Below are positions 1 through 10,550 of a stretch of DNA of 60,873 bases, piece by piece. Numbering within the stretch: position 1 is the stretch's first letter; each line of letters begins with the position of its first letter. The notes beneath the pieces were generated by a model, which was given only the letters and a program-made list of their open reading frames with translations, was not told the origin of the DNA and searched no databases. The stretch comes from Lingula anatina. Taxonomy: Eukaryota > Brachiopoda > Lingulata > Lingulida > Lingulidae. The translations under genes were made by a program, and so were the position numbers. Location: contig NW_019775488.1 in the NCBI RefSeq assembly GCF_001039355.2, forward strand, positions 293,625-354,497, given 5' to 3'.

Positions 1-291
1 CATTTTTCTGTTTCATTTTAAAATATTAGTATTCACCAAATTCAAATCAATTGACGGTCGCAAAAATCCAAACCCTGCCAAAAGTGAACCCATCCAATAT
101 TAAGAAGTATAAAAAATCCACATCCAGGCGGAAAAACACCATCGTTTTATTTTGCTTTTCAAGGAAAACTTAATGTGAATTTTTAAGAATCAGAACGGTA
201 AATTATATACACATTTTATCTATATGCCGGTTGTTGTTAAAGGTTTTAGATATGTTCTTTGAGAGTGTTTAAATGGCTCAAAAAATCCGTC

Positions 292-325
<34 letters not shown>

Positions 326-2780
326 TATGGCCGTCATTGTTATAACCTTTACAACTATTTCAACTTTACGTTTTAGGTACCATAGAAAACCGTAAATCAG
401 AAAAATTAAGACATTACAAACAGATCAGATTTAGCAGACTGATTTTGAAAGTCCTCAAACACAAAATCATATTACTCATTTCCCCTTATCATTACTATTA
501 TCTATATCTCCTTTATTTCATACAAAAAAAAAGCTAAATTACAAAAGTATTTATTAAATTTTCACATTATAGATGTACGTATGAGCATGCGGTTCCTGGG
601 TGGAAACAAACGCTGAGCATCGTAGGTTGCTTGAAGACGCAGAATCTCGTTGGACCTCTGAAAAGAAAAATTATAATGTTTATTACTTTAGACTAAACAG
701 GCATGAAATAGCACAAAGAGGGGGGTACATTGAAACAGCGTGCGTGCACGTGTTTATTGGCTTGTCTAAACTTTTAATATTAATTCTTTTCAAACACTGA
801 TTTTAAAGTAAAAATCAGTAAAAGGGAATGAAACTTAAAAGAAGCAAAACTGGCCATAAGATCATTTAAATATTTTTTTAAATTCCTCTTGAAACTATCG
901 CAATTGTCATCAAAGACGTTTGTTCTGTCGATAAAATTTGAGCAAAGAATTTGACTATGGTATTGATATACACGTTGATAAGACCATAGAATTTGACCAA
1001 GATAAGAAGGTAAGAACTGTGACAAGCATCATCTAATAAATGAATCGGTGATCTTGGTGCACGTGGTGATGCTTACATTTTTAACACCCACGCCATTTTA
1101 AATTAGATCAAAAATACTAAATGAATTGTCAAGGGGTACACAAAATGTCCCAACAAAGCTAAAATAAAGTACAGAGCGAAAAGTTTTCAAGCAAACTTAG
1201 ATTACTATCAAAAGTCAGGTTATCTAGAGCGCCGTTCACCCTGTACATTTGGAGTACCAATGTGTTGTAACCGTTAAATTCTACCAATCTGTGTGACATG
1301 CAAGTAACAATTTGAATAGTAGTTCATGATCAAGGACTCATGTCTTAAATATTTGTCGTACATATTCTTTCGTCCGTCGTTCGTCTGCGCCTGTAGTATT
1401 TAATAGCAGTGGTTACTGAAGAAATAAGAAAAAGTGATACTCACAATCATCTATTTGCTTCTACATGTACGTCTCGACCTTGTGACTGCACAACACATAG
1501 AGTTACTCAGGGGCGGATTTAGGCCGTCTTCTGGGTCTTTCGGAAGACGGTCAGATTTTCAAGTTTACATTGACAGGTATCTATTTTTTCTGTCGGAAGA
1601 CGGTCAAGAACGGAGGATGGATCAACATAGACAATTTGGAAGACTGTCAGAAAATATATCTGGATCCGCCCCTGGTTACGTCTACACCCGACTCTGTCCA
1701 ATTGCCAAGTGAGTATTCGGGAAGACGGCTAGCACAACGATGAGCAACTTATTGTTATGCAAATTACAACAGGTATGGCTCATTTTCGGTGAGAGGTAGT
1801 TACTTAAACTGTCCACGAATGATGATGCCTTCACATACGCTCAAAGTTGACCGTATGATCATTGTCACATACAATACACATACGTTTGGCCTACCTTTTT
1901 ATGCTAGGTTTGACAGAGCTTTATACACTGTTTAACTACACCTAATTACAAATTGGGTTTGGGGTTAGTCGGCGGCTGGTGCGGTGCGGATTTTAGAACC
2001 GTCGGACTGTCGACTCGTAAAAAATATACATACTGAATAAACCACAATGTTCTAGTGTTCATTATTTCGGGGAAGTATTTTAATAGACATCAATACTGTA
2101 GCGGAATTTATCAAGTGTTAAATTATCTCCCACTAGGCCAGTTTTAGCTCCCTTGATATTTCTTTTAATAATTCCTTTATCCCCAAAGTGCTTAATTCTG
2201 ATTAAAAAGAGAGAGTTCTAACAGGTATTAGTATTACATTATTCTTTATTTGACTTATGAAAAGACATATCACAGATGTGCCAGTAACAACTTATGACGT
2301 TTGTATTAATATTATCACAGTATGATGTAAATGGATTCAGACGCCATTGATTTTTATGTGTATAGAAAAGACTAGACTAAAACGTCGGATTCACATTGCA
2401 TTCCAACAACCTATATATACAAAGTAATTATTTACAGAATTAACGGAATATTTACAAGAATTGCACATCTATATCGATGGAGAGCATGTTGCAATGAAGG
2501 AAACTAGTGTTTTGAATAAATGCAAGTAAAGCAACTTTTTTTTATCAAAAGTGACACTGGTATTTTTCAAGCACCGTCGAATAAAGTTGGGTTTGGTATA
2601 AAGTGTGTCGTTCTACGTAAAGAAAAAAGTAAACAATATATGAATATTTTATGAGTTGATCTTAGTTTCAAAATACATCAGCAAACTTATTCCAGAGTTT
2701 ATGCATCTCAAAATATCTAAAACAAACAATAAGAAAAATGGTGCAGTGGTCTGTTCAGGTCTCAGTATTGTTTCTACTTT
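1..2780. other. Region without recognisable gene
   Basis: AT-rich sequence in which no exon could be assigned. A (CA)n microsatellite lies at about 295-322, and one copy of a MITE family lies at 1507-1674. Open frames here are short and resemble no family I know. A possible acceptor (ttatag) at about 572 is followed by roughly 100 bases of open frame, but nothing in it was recognisable. Confidence 0.6.
1507..1674 (+). mobile_element. MITE, CAGGGGCGGAT family, copy 1
   Basis: Short non-coding element that opens with CAGGGGCGGAT and closes with ATCCGCCCCTG. It contains the subterminal GACGG/GTCTTC-rich block shared with the copies at 24961, 27727 and 41493. The flanks read gttac on both sides (1502-1506 and 1675-1679), a probable 5-bp target duplication. 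It has no coding capacity, so a transposase would have to act in trans. Confidence 0.8.
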
Positions 2781-2851
2781 ATGTTCCCAATTGCAATAGC
2801 GCCGCGGGAATGGAGACCGGCCAGAAAACCCTCCTGTCGCCGGGTAATTCT

Positions 2852-3902
2852 CTATGAGAACCTGTCGACATCAGGTGTAGTACTTACGGAAGCCGTTGAA
2901 CGACGAGCATCAATATCAGCAGTAAATGGGAAACCGAGATTCTTCTCCATAATGGTGGTTTTGTTTCTGAGCACCTGTGCCAGCAGAGGCATTTTTGGAC
3001 GCCCGCGCGGGTCTTCTCTCAGGCAGGTATTGACTAGAGCTTCAATGCCGAGGACTGCTTTAAGGGGGCTTATCGTGCACCCGAAGCTGTACACGTCGCT
3101 CGCCTGGGTAGAATCGACTCCTTCGCGCACCTCTGGAGCAAAGCTGCCTAAAAGTGCCTTGTAGGCCGCTTGGGATAGTGGGTCTCGCTAACGGTGAATG
3201 GTGTACGGGTTGACGCTGTCTATCTTTCTGGTGCGACTAAAGTTGCAGATATAAGGCTCCATCATTACATGATCGTCACTGATAGACTGCAAACAAATGT
3301 GACGTCCATTGAGGTAGTTGTGTACAAAACTCATCTCCCGCATTTTGGCCAGCTTTTCTGCGATGCGTGTAATGAGACGCATGAAGTGATATATCTTCAC
3401 CTCCAACTCTGATGAATTCAGTAACCATGCCGACCGTATGGTACTGCTTATATGGAACTACCCAGCGTCGCTGAATACAACATGGCGTACGTTTAAATTC
3501 AGTTGGAAAGTTCTTCAGATCATTGACATCAAACAGTCCTTCAAATTTTGGGGCAACACCAGCGTCTCCAAGAACCTGGGCAAAACGCAGCCAATTAGCG
3601 ATGGTATCGAAAGAATATACCGAACGGAAAAACTTGACAACGATAGGTTTTGCGACATCTCCGCGCCACTCTTCGGCGATGTGGCCACTGTTTCCAGCAG
3701 CCGGCAGACCAAGACTTGTGATGCCCCTAAGATTTCTACGGAACACTATCCAAGGGGCGTAGAAAACATGGGGGAACTTGGGAAGTTTCACCTTGAAGCT
3801 GCAAGGTTTTTGAATGCCGCTGTCGACATGTCTGATCTGATCTTCCAGTTCCTGAGACACACAAGGCCACACTAAAATGAATAAAGAATAATATTCAAAC
3901 AA
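2852..3902 (-). pseudogene. Protein-kinase-like pseudogene
   Basis: Intronless remnant of a protein kinase domain. From 3902 downwards the frame gives an N-lobe with a VVKFF strand, where the ATP-binding Lys is expected. Near 3400-3412 the reading must shift by one base to continue into the catalytic loop. An in-frame TAG at 3188-3190 follows the activation-segment region. The original frame then continues through an APE-like FAPEV, a DVYSFG motif and a CLREDPRGRPKM subdomain-XI motif, to a stop at 2852. Catalytic motifs are also eroded: the HRD/HND-type loop reads HNYLNGRHICL (Asp replaced by Tyr) and DFG reads NFS. One frameshift, one stop and loss of both catalytic aspartates argue for a dead gene. 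The parent subfamily is not clear; it resembles divergent invertebrate kinases with an HNDL-type loop. Lack of introns would fit a retrocopy, but no poly(A) or target duplication was checked. Confidence 0.75.
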
Positions 3903-4580
3903 CCGCCAAAAACACCTATTTATTATTAATACAGAGGACCGGCCATGGATTTACCCACGAAGACATTTTTTTCTAGATGGCAACATACAGGTAAATACTT
4001 CTAATATACAGGTAGTTCGGATTACCTTGTGTCTCCTAGTATATGGGACGAATGTCACCTGTGCAAAGTAATGGGAAGCGGACCACGGTTCCTAACGGAT
4101 TCGCATTCCTGTTACACCGCCACTGTCGATATAAAAGCAAGGGGCCACGGAGACCTTGAATGCGTGCGATGTCCAAGATTTCATGAGGCCAACGCCTGCC
4201 TCCCATTGACGCCGCACGATAGGGATCAATACGGGAAGAATATGGACCTTGGGCATTTTATGTCCAAGGGTCGCATTACAAATGTAACTGAGCATACGTG
4301 CACTGTACGGGTATCCCATTTCAAATATAATATCGACTTGAGAGAGGCACATTTTATCAGACACGTGTTGTTATGACCCCATACCGTCTTAAATGTCAGT
4401 CGACCTATAACCTATGCTTTATTTGCACTTCTCATACATGTACCATGAATAGGTCTACGTTGGCCTAAATTAACCTCTTAGATAATAGCGCTTTATCGAG
4501 CTCCATTCAAACAGAGCTATATAGGAGACAGTGTGGGCTGTGGTCAGTGCAATTTAGGCATATCTTAGACGTTTCCACTC

Positions 4581-4586
4581 TATATA
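4581..4586 (+). promoter_or_regulatory. TATA box of UGT copy 1
   Basis: TATATAGGGG lies about 283 bases before the chosen start codon, in a stretch almost identical to the one before copy 2. A start of transcription about 30 bases on would give a 5' leader of about 250 bases. A second similar motif, ctatatagg, lies at about 4518. The assignment rests on sequence match and conservation between the copies only. Confidence 0.45.
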
Positions 4587-4670
4587 GGGGCCTTCCTGCG
4601 AGTGCGACTCTGTTAAATTTAGGATCCATACGGTTCACGAAGTCAACTATGCCAGTTAGGCCGAAGGGCT

Positions 4671-4850
4671 ATGTCTGTTAAGGAAATTATCAAGTTCAGA
4701 GAACAACCAACTGGCTTATACGATAGCGGAGTGTCGCGTCGCTATCAAGCAAACCGGTTACACGTCGAGATCACTGAGGTACAGCTTGAACGGCTAGGTG
4801 GCTTGCGTGACTCTGAGAAACGCACCTGGGTTCCATCCCATCTACGTTAA
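4671..4850 (+). other. Upstream ORF in leader of UGT copy 1
   Basis: A 59-codon open frame begins with ATG at 4671 (MSVKEIIKFREQ...) and stops 13 bases before the UGT start codon, in another frame. A shorter uORF of 10 codons (4649-4681) overlaps its beginning. In copy 2 both start codons are kept, but the long uORF is cut to 39 codons. If the TATA-driven leader is right, ribosomes would meet both ATGs before the UGT start. Peptide function is unknown. Confidence 0.45.
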
Positions 4851-4863
4851 CAACGTGAGCAAG

Positions 4864-6435
4864 ATGAGGATCACAACGACAGCCTTGTGGTGTGTGGCCG
4901 TGCTTGTTGTATCTACACAGGTGGAGGACATTTCAAGTTCCAAGATATTACTGATCCCGTATATTCATCAGCAAACCTCTCGCCTCATGAACGTGGTGAA
5001 GATTGGTCAAATGCTGTCGGAGCACAACCACGACGTTGCCATGTTGCTTCCCTCCAACTGCGTCCCCAAGAACGTCCCAGAAAAAATACGTACAATTACT
5101 TTCAAACTAGATACATTGCCTTTTGAGATATCGGAGGAGACGTTTCTGCACGAGATGCGGAAAGATCCATTCGTATTTATGTCAAGTTGGATAGAATATA
5201 GCAAAGACTTACTCGACTCGCTTTTTAATGATAGTGGTGTGATTATGAAAATGGTCAACGAAGAGTTCGACTTGGTTTTCATGGATATACTTTCACCACA
5301 GGGGCTCATAGTGAGGGATTACTTAGGCATTCCTGGGGTAGGATATTCGAATTTAGGATTTGGCGATGATTGGTACTATTTTTCTCCCCTCAACCCTTCG
5401 TACGTACCGTCAACAACTGGAAAATCCTCGGATAGGATGGATTTTTGGGAGAGATTAATCAATACACTGTCTATTTTTGGCACGCATTATGTCCTTGGTA
5501 AAATGATAGAACCTTTCAGTGAGGCCAAACTCAAATACAATCTTAACACTTCATTGTCTATATTGGAAGCTCCAACAAGGTTATCACTTGTCATAGTGAA
5601 TGTTGATTTTGTATTTGACTACCCCCGTCCAGTCATGCCTTGGGTCAAACCAGTTTCCGGACTGCTCTTCCATCCTGCCAAGCCTCTTCCAGAAGATTTG
5701 GAACGGTTCGTGCAGTCATCGGGAGAGCACGGTATCATCATCATGAGCTTCGGGACAATGATAGCAGGGCTTAGCTCTGAAACTATGGCAATGATAGCCC
5801 GAGTTTTCGCACGTCTTCCTCAGAAGGTGATATTGAGAAACTCAAAATTCAATGTGCAAAGACTCGGGAATAATACAAAGATGCTATCATGGATACCACA
5901 AAATGATCTTTTGGGGCATGACAAAACTCGCCTTTTTATCACCCACTGTGGCGTCAGCAGCTCCCATGAGGCATTATTCCACGGCGTTCCTGTGATTGCA
6001 GTACCCCTGTTTTTTGACCAGTTTAGTCACGCAAAGAAGTTGGTGCAACGCATTGGGATGGGTGAAGAACTGGACTTTTATAATCTCACCGAACAAGCGT
6101 TTGGCGCCACGATTAAATCAGTCTTGACTAACCCCTCATATTATGAAAATGCAAAACGTGCTTCGGCTCTTGTTCGTGATCAACCGATGAACGGCAAAGA
6201 TACGATGAGGTTTTGGATCGAGTATGTAATCAGGAACAAAGAGGCAATGCATTTTCATTCACAAGCTATGGAGAGATTAAACTGGTTTCAGTATTTATTG
6301 CTCGATGTAATAGGTTTCATCATCATAATAACGTTTTGTGTTCTAATTGTAATTTGGATTCTTTCTAAAGTTTTGTACTCCCTTGTTCCAAAAATGTATC
6401 GTAGAAAACCTGATGTAAAGACAAAGGGGGAATGA
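4864..6435 (+). CDS. UDP-glucuronosyltransferase-like, copy 1
   Basis: Single-exon gene for a 523-aa protein of the animal UGT family, which moves a sugar from a UDP-sugar to small lipophilic acceptors in the ER lumen. The ATG at 4864 (context caagATG) is chosen because it puts a signal peptide (residues 1 to about 20, ALWCVAVLVV core) at the N-terminus; the longer frame from 4798 opens with GTG. The donor-site signature is clear: ITHCGVSSSHEALFHGVP around His361 and FFDQ at Asp385-Gln386. A membrane helix (about 477-505) and a short basic tail end the protein, the usual type I layout and length. The acceptor-side motif that normally reads S-H reads S-R here (Arg40), while the partner Asp (Asp141, FDLVFMD) is kept. 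AATAAA lies at 6498. The donor sugar and acceptor cannot be told from sequence. Confidence 0.93.
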   Translation: MRITTTALWCVAVLVVSTQVEDISSSKILLIPYIHQQTSRLMNVVKIGQMLSEHNHDVAMLLPSNCVPKNVPEKIRTITFKLDTLPFEISEETFLHEMRKDPFVFMSSWIEYSKDLLDSLFNDSGVIMKMVNEEFDLVFMDILSPQGLIVRDYLGIPGVGYSNLGFGDDWYYFSPLNPSYVPSTTGKSSDRMDFWERLINTLSIFGTHYVLGKMIEPFSEAKLKYNLNTSLSILEAPTRLSLVIVNVDFVFDYPRPVMPWVKPVSGLLFHPAKPLPEDLERFVQSSGEHGIIIMSFGTMIAGLSSETMAMIARVFARLPQKVILRNSKFNVQRLGNNTKMLSWIPQNDLLGHDKTRLFITHCGVSSSHEALFHGVPVIAVPLFFDQFSHAKKLVQRIGMGEELDFYNLTEQAFGATIKSVLTNPSYYENAKRASALVRDQPMNGKDTMRFWIEYVIRNKEAMHFHSQAMERLNWFQYLLLDVIGFIIIITFCVLIVIWILSKVLYSLVPKMYRRKPDVKTKGE

Positions 6436-6497
6436 TAGACAATATTTTAGGGTATTTAGGGTAAAATAGGTGCATGAGAAATTTTGTAAATATAAAG

Positions 6498-6503
6498 AAT
6501 AAA
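6498..6503 (+). terminator. Poly(A) signal of UGT copy 1
   Basis: AATAAA 63 bases after the UGT stop codon. The matching hexamer after copy 2 reads AATGAA (9946-9951), so 3'-end formation may differ between the paralogues. Confidence 0.55.
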
Positions 6504-7356
6504 TGTACTGGCAATTACATGACTTAAGTATATTTTAGTTTGCACGAACATTCAAACCTCTCAAGGCATTGAATTTATTTGTAGTATATAATGTTTTTGA
6601 GTCTCAATGAATGTCCATTTCAATGATATTTAAATTCCTGAAATATGAAAATGCTGCTCGCCATTTATTTCATTTGGTAAAAAATGATGTATGGCTAAAT
6701 TTTGACTGATTGAATAATTTTAATGTAAATACTGGGCTTGATAATTTTAGAAGAGCAATTTTATCTATTCGAAGATTTTCAGTCACTGTATTAGAAGCAA
6801 CTGCCATATTTGATTGGTGGCCATATTAGAATTTTCAGACCTGTCCTTACATCCGAAAAAACTCACTAAACAATTTTTTTCAACTATACCCAGTTCTATG
6901 ATAAAAGCCCCTTTACAGATTTTATCCAGACGGGAGATGGAAAGAAGGTTCAAATAAACAATCTAGCATTAAATTTCCAAAGTATTTAATGCTTTGATAC
7001 TCTATGAAATGTTCGAAATCAAAACAACACAAGTTTTGAAACGGATTTATAAGAAAGACTTTATTGTAAAACAAATGTCAATCTCACAGCTTGGTGATTT
7101 TAATTACAAGATATCCGACATTGACTTAAAATTATCAAATCATGCAATCTTTACCAAAAGGAAAGAACCCAAGAAAATGACTTCATTAAAAAAGTCAGTG
7201 GCATAGTTACAAACCGTTGCCAATGTAGCGAAGTATCACTAAAGAAAGTAAATGAAAAAAAAAAAAAAAAAAAAGAAACAAATACATACTTTACTAGCCG
7301 ACTCAAATAGCTTTTTACAATATGTTACAAAAAGTAGACTGCACTTTTGATATATA

Positions 7357-7511
7357 CTAACCCCAATAGTCCAACTAACCTTAACTTGTACCATTCATAT
7401 GGGACCCCTGACTTCCATTTTTAGGACTAACATTCCTGTGCCAGGAATGCTAAGTCCGGGCTCCCATATGATTAGAACAGGTTATAGGGTTAGTTGGAGT
7501 GCTGGGGTTAG
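7357..7511. mobile_element. Palindromic MITE at the duplication junction
   Basis: A 155-base element with inverted ends: CTAACCCCAATAGTCCAACT at the left, and the complement of CTAACCCCAGCACTCCAACT at the right. Both sides are flanked by TATA (7353-7356 and 7512-7515), so the target duplication is TA or TATA. It fills the boundary between the two UGT units almost exactly. No coding capacity. Confidence 0.75.
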
Positions 7512-8022
7512 TATATTGGATAAATGTCACCTGTACAAAGTAATGGGAAGCGGACAACGGTACTTAGCGGACTTGCGTTCCTGTTACACCGCCACTGTAG
7601 ATATAATCGAAGACGCCACGGAGGCCGTGAATGCGTGCGATGTCCAAGATTTCTTGAGGCCTGCCTCCCATTGATGCCACACAAAAAGGGATTAATACGG
7701 GAAGTATACAGGCAGAGTATGAGCAATGCAGCAAATAGCATGACTATTGTAATTGAGTATTTTAAATACATCTCAGTTAGAGAGGCACGTTTTATCAGAC
7801 GCGTGTTGTTATGACCCCATACCGTCTTAAATTTCAGACAACCTATATAACCTATGCTTTACTTGCACTTCTCATACATGTACCATGAATAGGTCTTCGT
7901 TGGCCTAAATAAAGCTCTTTTAGATAATCGCGCTTTGTCCAGCTCCATTCAAACAGATCTATATAGGACATAGCGTGGGCTGTGGTCAGTGCAATTTAGG
8001 CATATCTTAGACGTTTCCACTC

Positions 8023-8028
8023 TATATA
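8023..8028 (+). promoter_or_regulatory. TATA box of UGT copy 2
   Basis: Same TATATAGGGG motif and flanks as before copy 1, about 280 bases before the start codon. The conserved spacing supports a shared promoter design for both genes. Confidence 0.45.
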
Positions 8029-8112
8029 GGGGCCTTCCTGCGTGTGCGACTCTGTTAAATTTAGGATCCATACGGTTCACGAAGTCAACTATGCCAGTTA
8101 GGTCGAAGGGCT

Positions 8113-8232
8113 ATGTCTGTTAAGGAAATTATCAAGTTCAGAGAACAACCAACTGGCTTATACGATAGCGGAGTGTCGCGTCGCTATCAAGCAAACCGGT
8201 TACACGCCGAGATCACTGAGGTACAGCATTAA
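8113..8232 (+). other. Upstream ORF in leader of UGT copy 2
   Basis: Starts at the ATG matching 4671 of copy 1 but stops after 39 codons, because a CTTGAA in copy 1 reads CATTAA here. The start codon and about 37 codons are nearly identical to copy 1. The stop lies 73 bases before the UGT ATG, instead of 13, leaving more room for reinitiation. Confidence 0.4.
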
Positions 8233-8305
8233 CGGCTAGGTGGCTTGCGTGACTCTAAGAAACGCACCTAGGTTCCATCCCATCTACGTTAACAACGTGA
8301 GCAAG

Positions 8306-9880
8306 ATGAGGATCGCAACGACAGCCTTGTGGTGTGTGGCCGTGCTTGTTGTATCTACACAGGTGGAGGACATTTCAAGTTCCAAGATATTACTGATCCC
8401 ATATATTCATCAGCAAACCTCTCGCCTCATGAACATGGTGAAGATTGGTCAAATGCTGTCGGAGCACAACCACGACGTTGCCATGTTGCTTCCCTCCAAC
8501 TGCGTCCCCAAGAACGTCCCAGAAAAAGTACGTACAATTACTTTCAAACTAGATACCTTTCCTTTTGAGATTTCGGAGGAGACGTTTCTGCACGAAATGC
8601 GGAAAGATCCATTCGTGTTTATGTCTGGTTGGATAGAATACAGCAGAGACTTACTTGACTCGCTTTTTAATGATAGTGGTGTGATGCTGAAAATGGTCAG
8701 CGAAGAGTTCGACCTGGTTTTCATGGATGTAATTTCACCACAGGGGCTCATAGTGAGGGATTATTTGGACATTCCTGGGGTAGGGTACTCGAATTTAGGA
8801 TTTGGCAATGATAGGTATTTTTCTTCTCCCCTCAACCCTTCGTACGTACCATCACCCACTGGAAAGTTCTCGGATAGGATGGATTTTTGGGAGAGATTAA
8901 CGAATGCATTGTCTATTTTAGGTGCACGTTATGTCACAGGTAAAATGAGGGTACCTTTCAGTGAGGCCAAACTCAAATACAATCTTAATACGTCGTTGTC
9001 TTTATGGGAAGCCCAAACAAGATTATCACTTGTCATAGTGAATGTTGATTTTGTATTTGACTACCCCCGTCCAGTCATGCCTTGGGTCAAGCCGGTTTCC
9101 GGACTGCTCTTCCATCCTGCCAAGCCTCTTCCAGAAGAATTGGAAAGGTTCGTGCAGTCATCGGGAGAGCACGGTATCATTATCATGAGCTTCGGGACAA
9201 TGATAGCAGGGTTTAGCTCTGAAACGATGGCAATGATAGCACGAGTTTTCGCGCGTCTTCCTCAGAAAGTGATATTGAGAAACGCAAAATCCAATGTCCA
9301 AGGACTCGGGAATAATACAAAGGTGCTACCATGGATACCGCAAAATGATCTTTTGGGGCATGAAAAAGCTCGACTTTTCATCACCCATTGTGGCGTCAGC
9401 AGTTCCCACGAGGCGTTATTTCACGGCGTTCCTGTGATTGCAGTGCCCCTGTTTTTTGACCAGTTTAGTCACGCAAAAAAGTTGGTGCAACGCATTGGGA
9501 TGGGTGAAGAACTGGACTTTTATAATCTCACCGAACAAGCGTTTGAAGCCAAGATTAAATCAGTCTTAACTAACCCCTCATATTATGAAAGTGCGAAACG
9601 TGCTTCTGCTCTTGTTCGTGATCAACCGATGAACGGCAAAGAAATGATGAGGTTTTGGATCGAGTATGTAATCAGGAACAAAGGGACAATGCATTTTCAT
9701 TCACAAGCTATGGAGAGATTAAACTGGTTTCAGTATTTATTGCTCGATGTAATGGGTTTCATCATCATAACAACGTTTTGTGGTCTAATTGTAATTTGGA
9801 TTATTTGTAAATTTGTTTTGTGCTCCCTTGTTCCAAAAATTTATCGTAGAAAACCTGATGTAAAGACAAAGGGGGAATGA
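8306..9880 (+). CDS. UDP-glucuronosyltransferase-like, copy 2
   Basis: Tandem paralogue of the gene at 4864: one exon, 524 aa, same signal peptide, donor-binding signature (THCGVSSSHEALFHGVP, FFDQ), membrane helix and tail. Arg also replaces the usual His in the S-H motif (TSRLMN), so the change predates the duplication or is typical of this subfamily. Differences cluster in the acceptor half (for example GFGNDRYFSSPL versus GFGDDWYYFSPL), as is common among UGT paralogues and suggestive of a different acceptor range. The C-terminal half is nearly identical. One codon is gained in the segment after the membrane helix. The reading frame is intact, so both copies look functional. Confidence 0.93.
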   Translation: MRIATTALWCVAVLVVSTQVEDISSSKILLIPYIHQQTSRLMNMVKIGQMLSEHNHDVAMLLPSNCVPKNVPEKVRTITFKLDTFPFEISEETFLHEMRKDPFVFMSGWIEYSRDLLDSLFNDSGVMLKMVSEEFDLVFMDVISPQGLIVRDYLDIPGVGYSNLGFGNDRYFSSPLNPSYVPSPTGKFSDRMDFWERLTNALSILGARYVTGKMRVPFSEAKLKYNLNTSLSLWEAQTRLSLVIVNVDFVFDYPRPVMPWVKPVSGLLFHPAKPLPEELERFVQSSGEHGIIIMSFGTMIAGFSSETMAMIARVFARLPQKVILRNAKSNVQGLGNNTKVLPWIPQNDLLGHEKARLFITHCGVSSSHEALFHGVPVIAVPLFFDQFSHAKKLVQRIGMGEELDFYNLTEQAFEAKIKSVLTNPSYYESAKRASALVRDQPMNGKEMMRFWIEYVIRNKGTMHFHSQAMERLNWFQYLLLDVMGFIIITTFCGLIVIWIICKFVLCSLVPKIYRRKPDVKTKGE

Positions 9881-10266
9881 TAGACCATGCATGTTTTAGG
9901 GTTATTAGGGTAAAAGGGTGCATGAGAAAATTAGTAAATATAAAGAATGAATTTAGGGGAAATTACATAACTTTAGTATATATATATATATATATTAAGG
10001 TCCTCAAGAACATTCAAAACCTCTCAAGGTCATATAATATGTGATGCACTGAATTTGTTAATAATATATAATATTTTCGAGCCTCAATTCATTTCCGTTT
10101 CAATGATATTTAATTTTTTGACATATGAAAATGCAGCTCACCATTTATTTCATTTGGTAAAAATAATGTATGGGCTTAAATTTGACTGAATAATTTTAAT
10201 GTTAATACAGGGCTTGATAATTTTAGAACAGCAGGATTTCAGGATTTTTAGTCACTGTATTAGAAG

Positions 10267-10416
10267 GGGGGCGTCTCGAAGGTTCATTGGTCCGAAAAAT
10301 GGTACCATTTTCATCGATTTTTTAATCAAGGGTTCATTGGTCTGAAGGTTCTATAGTGAACATTCGGACCAATGAACCTTCGGACTGTTGAACCTTCGGA
10401 CTATCGCTACGGCCCC
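10267..10416. mobile_element. hAT-like MITE in 3' flank of UGT copy 2
   Basis: A 150-base element made of GGTTCATTGGTCCGAA-type blocks in both orientations, with GGGG-CGT...CGA ends. It is flanked by the exact 8-bp repeat attagaag (10259-10266 and 10417-10424). The paralogous site in unit 1 (6790-6797) has a single attagaag and no element, which is a clean empty site. An 8-bp duplication is the hallmark of hAT transposases; the family itself is inferred. Confidence 0.85.
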
Positions 10417-10550
10417 ATTAGAAGCAACTGTCTGCCAGGCAGCCATATTTAATTTGGTGACCATATTAGAATTTTGAGACCTGTCCTTACATCCAAAAAT
10501 ACTCAACATACAATATTCTTCAAATTTGCCCAATTCTATGACTAGAAAAG

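Larger units (their letters stand above)
4030..7350 (+). repeat. Tandem duplication unit 1 (UGT copy 1)
   Basis: Segment of about 3.3 kb repeated directly downstream at about 7516-11245. It covers the promoter region, the whole UGT gene and about 900 bases of 3' flank. The two units align closely in the coding region and 5' flank and less well in the 3' flank. The final shared stretch is the 'aaaagtagactgc' block at about 7340 and 11223. Between the units sits a palindromic element (7357-7511). Confidence 0.85.

Noticed and set aside
600-800. Possible lone exon after an acceptor at about 572
   Set aside because: No recognisable protein, no matching donor or partner exon, and it sits at the window edge.
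4029-4376. 115-codon frame before UGT copy 1, with a look-alike before copy 2
   Set aside because: The DNA is conserved between the units but the frame breaks in copy 2, there is no known motif, and a uORF-bearing leader and TATA box lie downstream. Conserved duplicated flank is the simpler reading.
4798-4863. Longer UGT start at GTG 4798
   Set aside because: Animal nuclear genes seldom start at GTG, and the ATG at 4864 has good context and puts the signal peptide at the very N-terminus.
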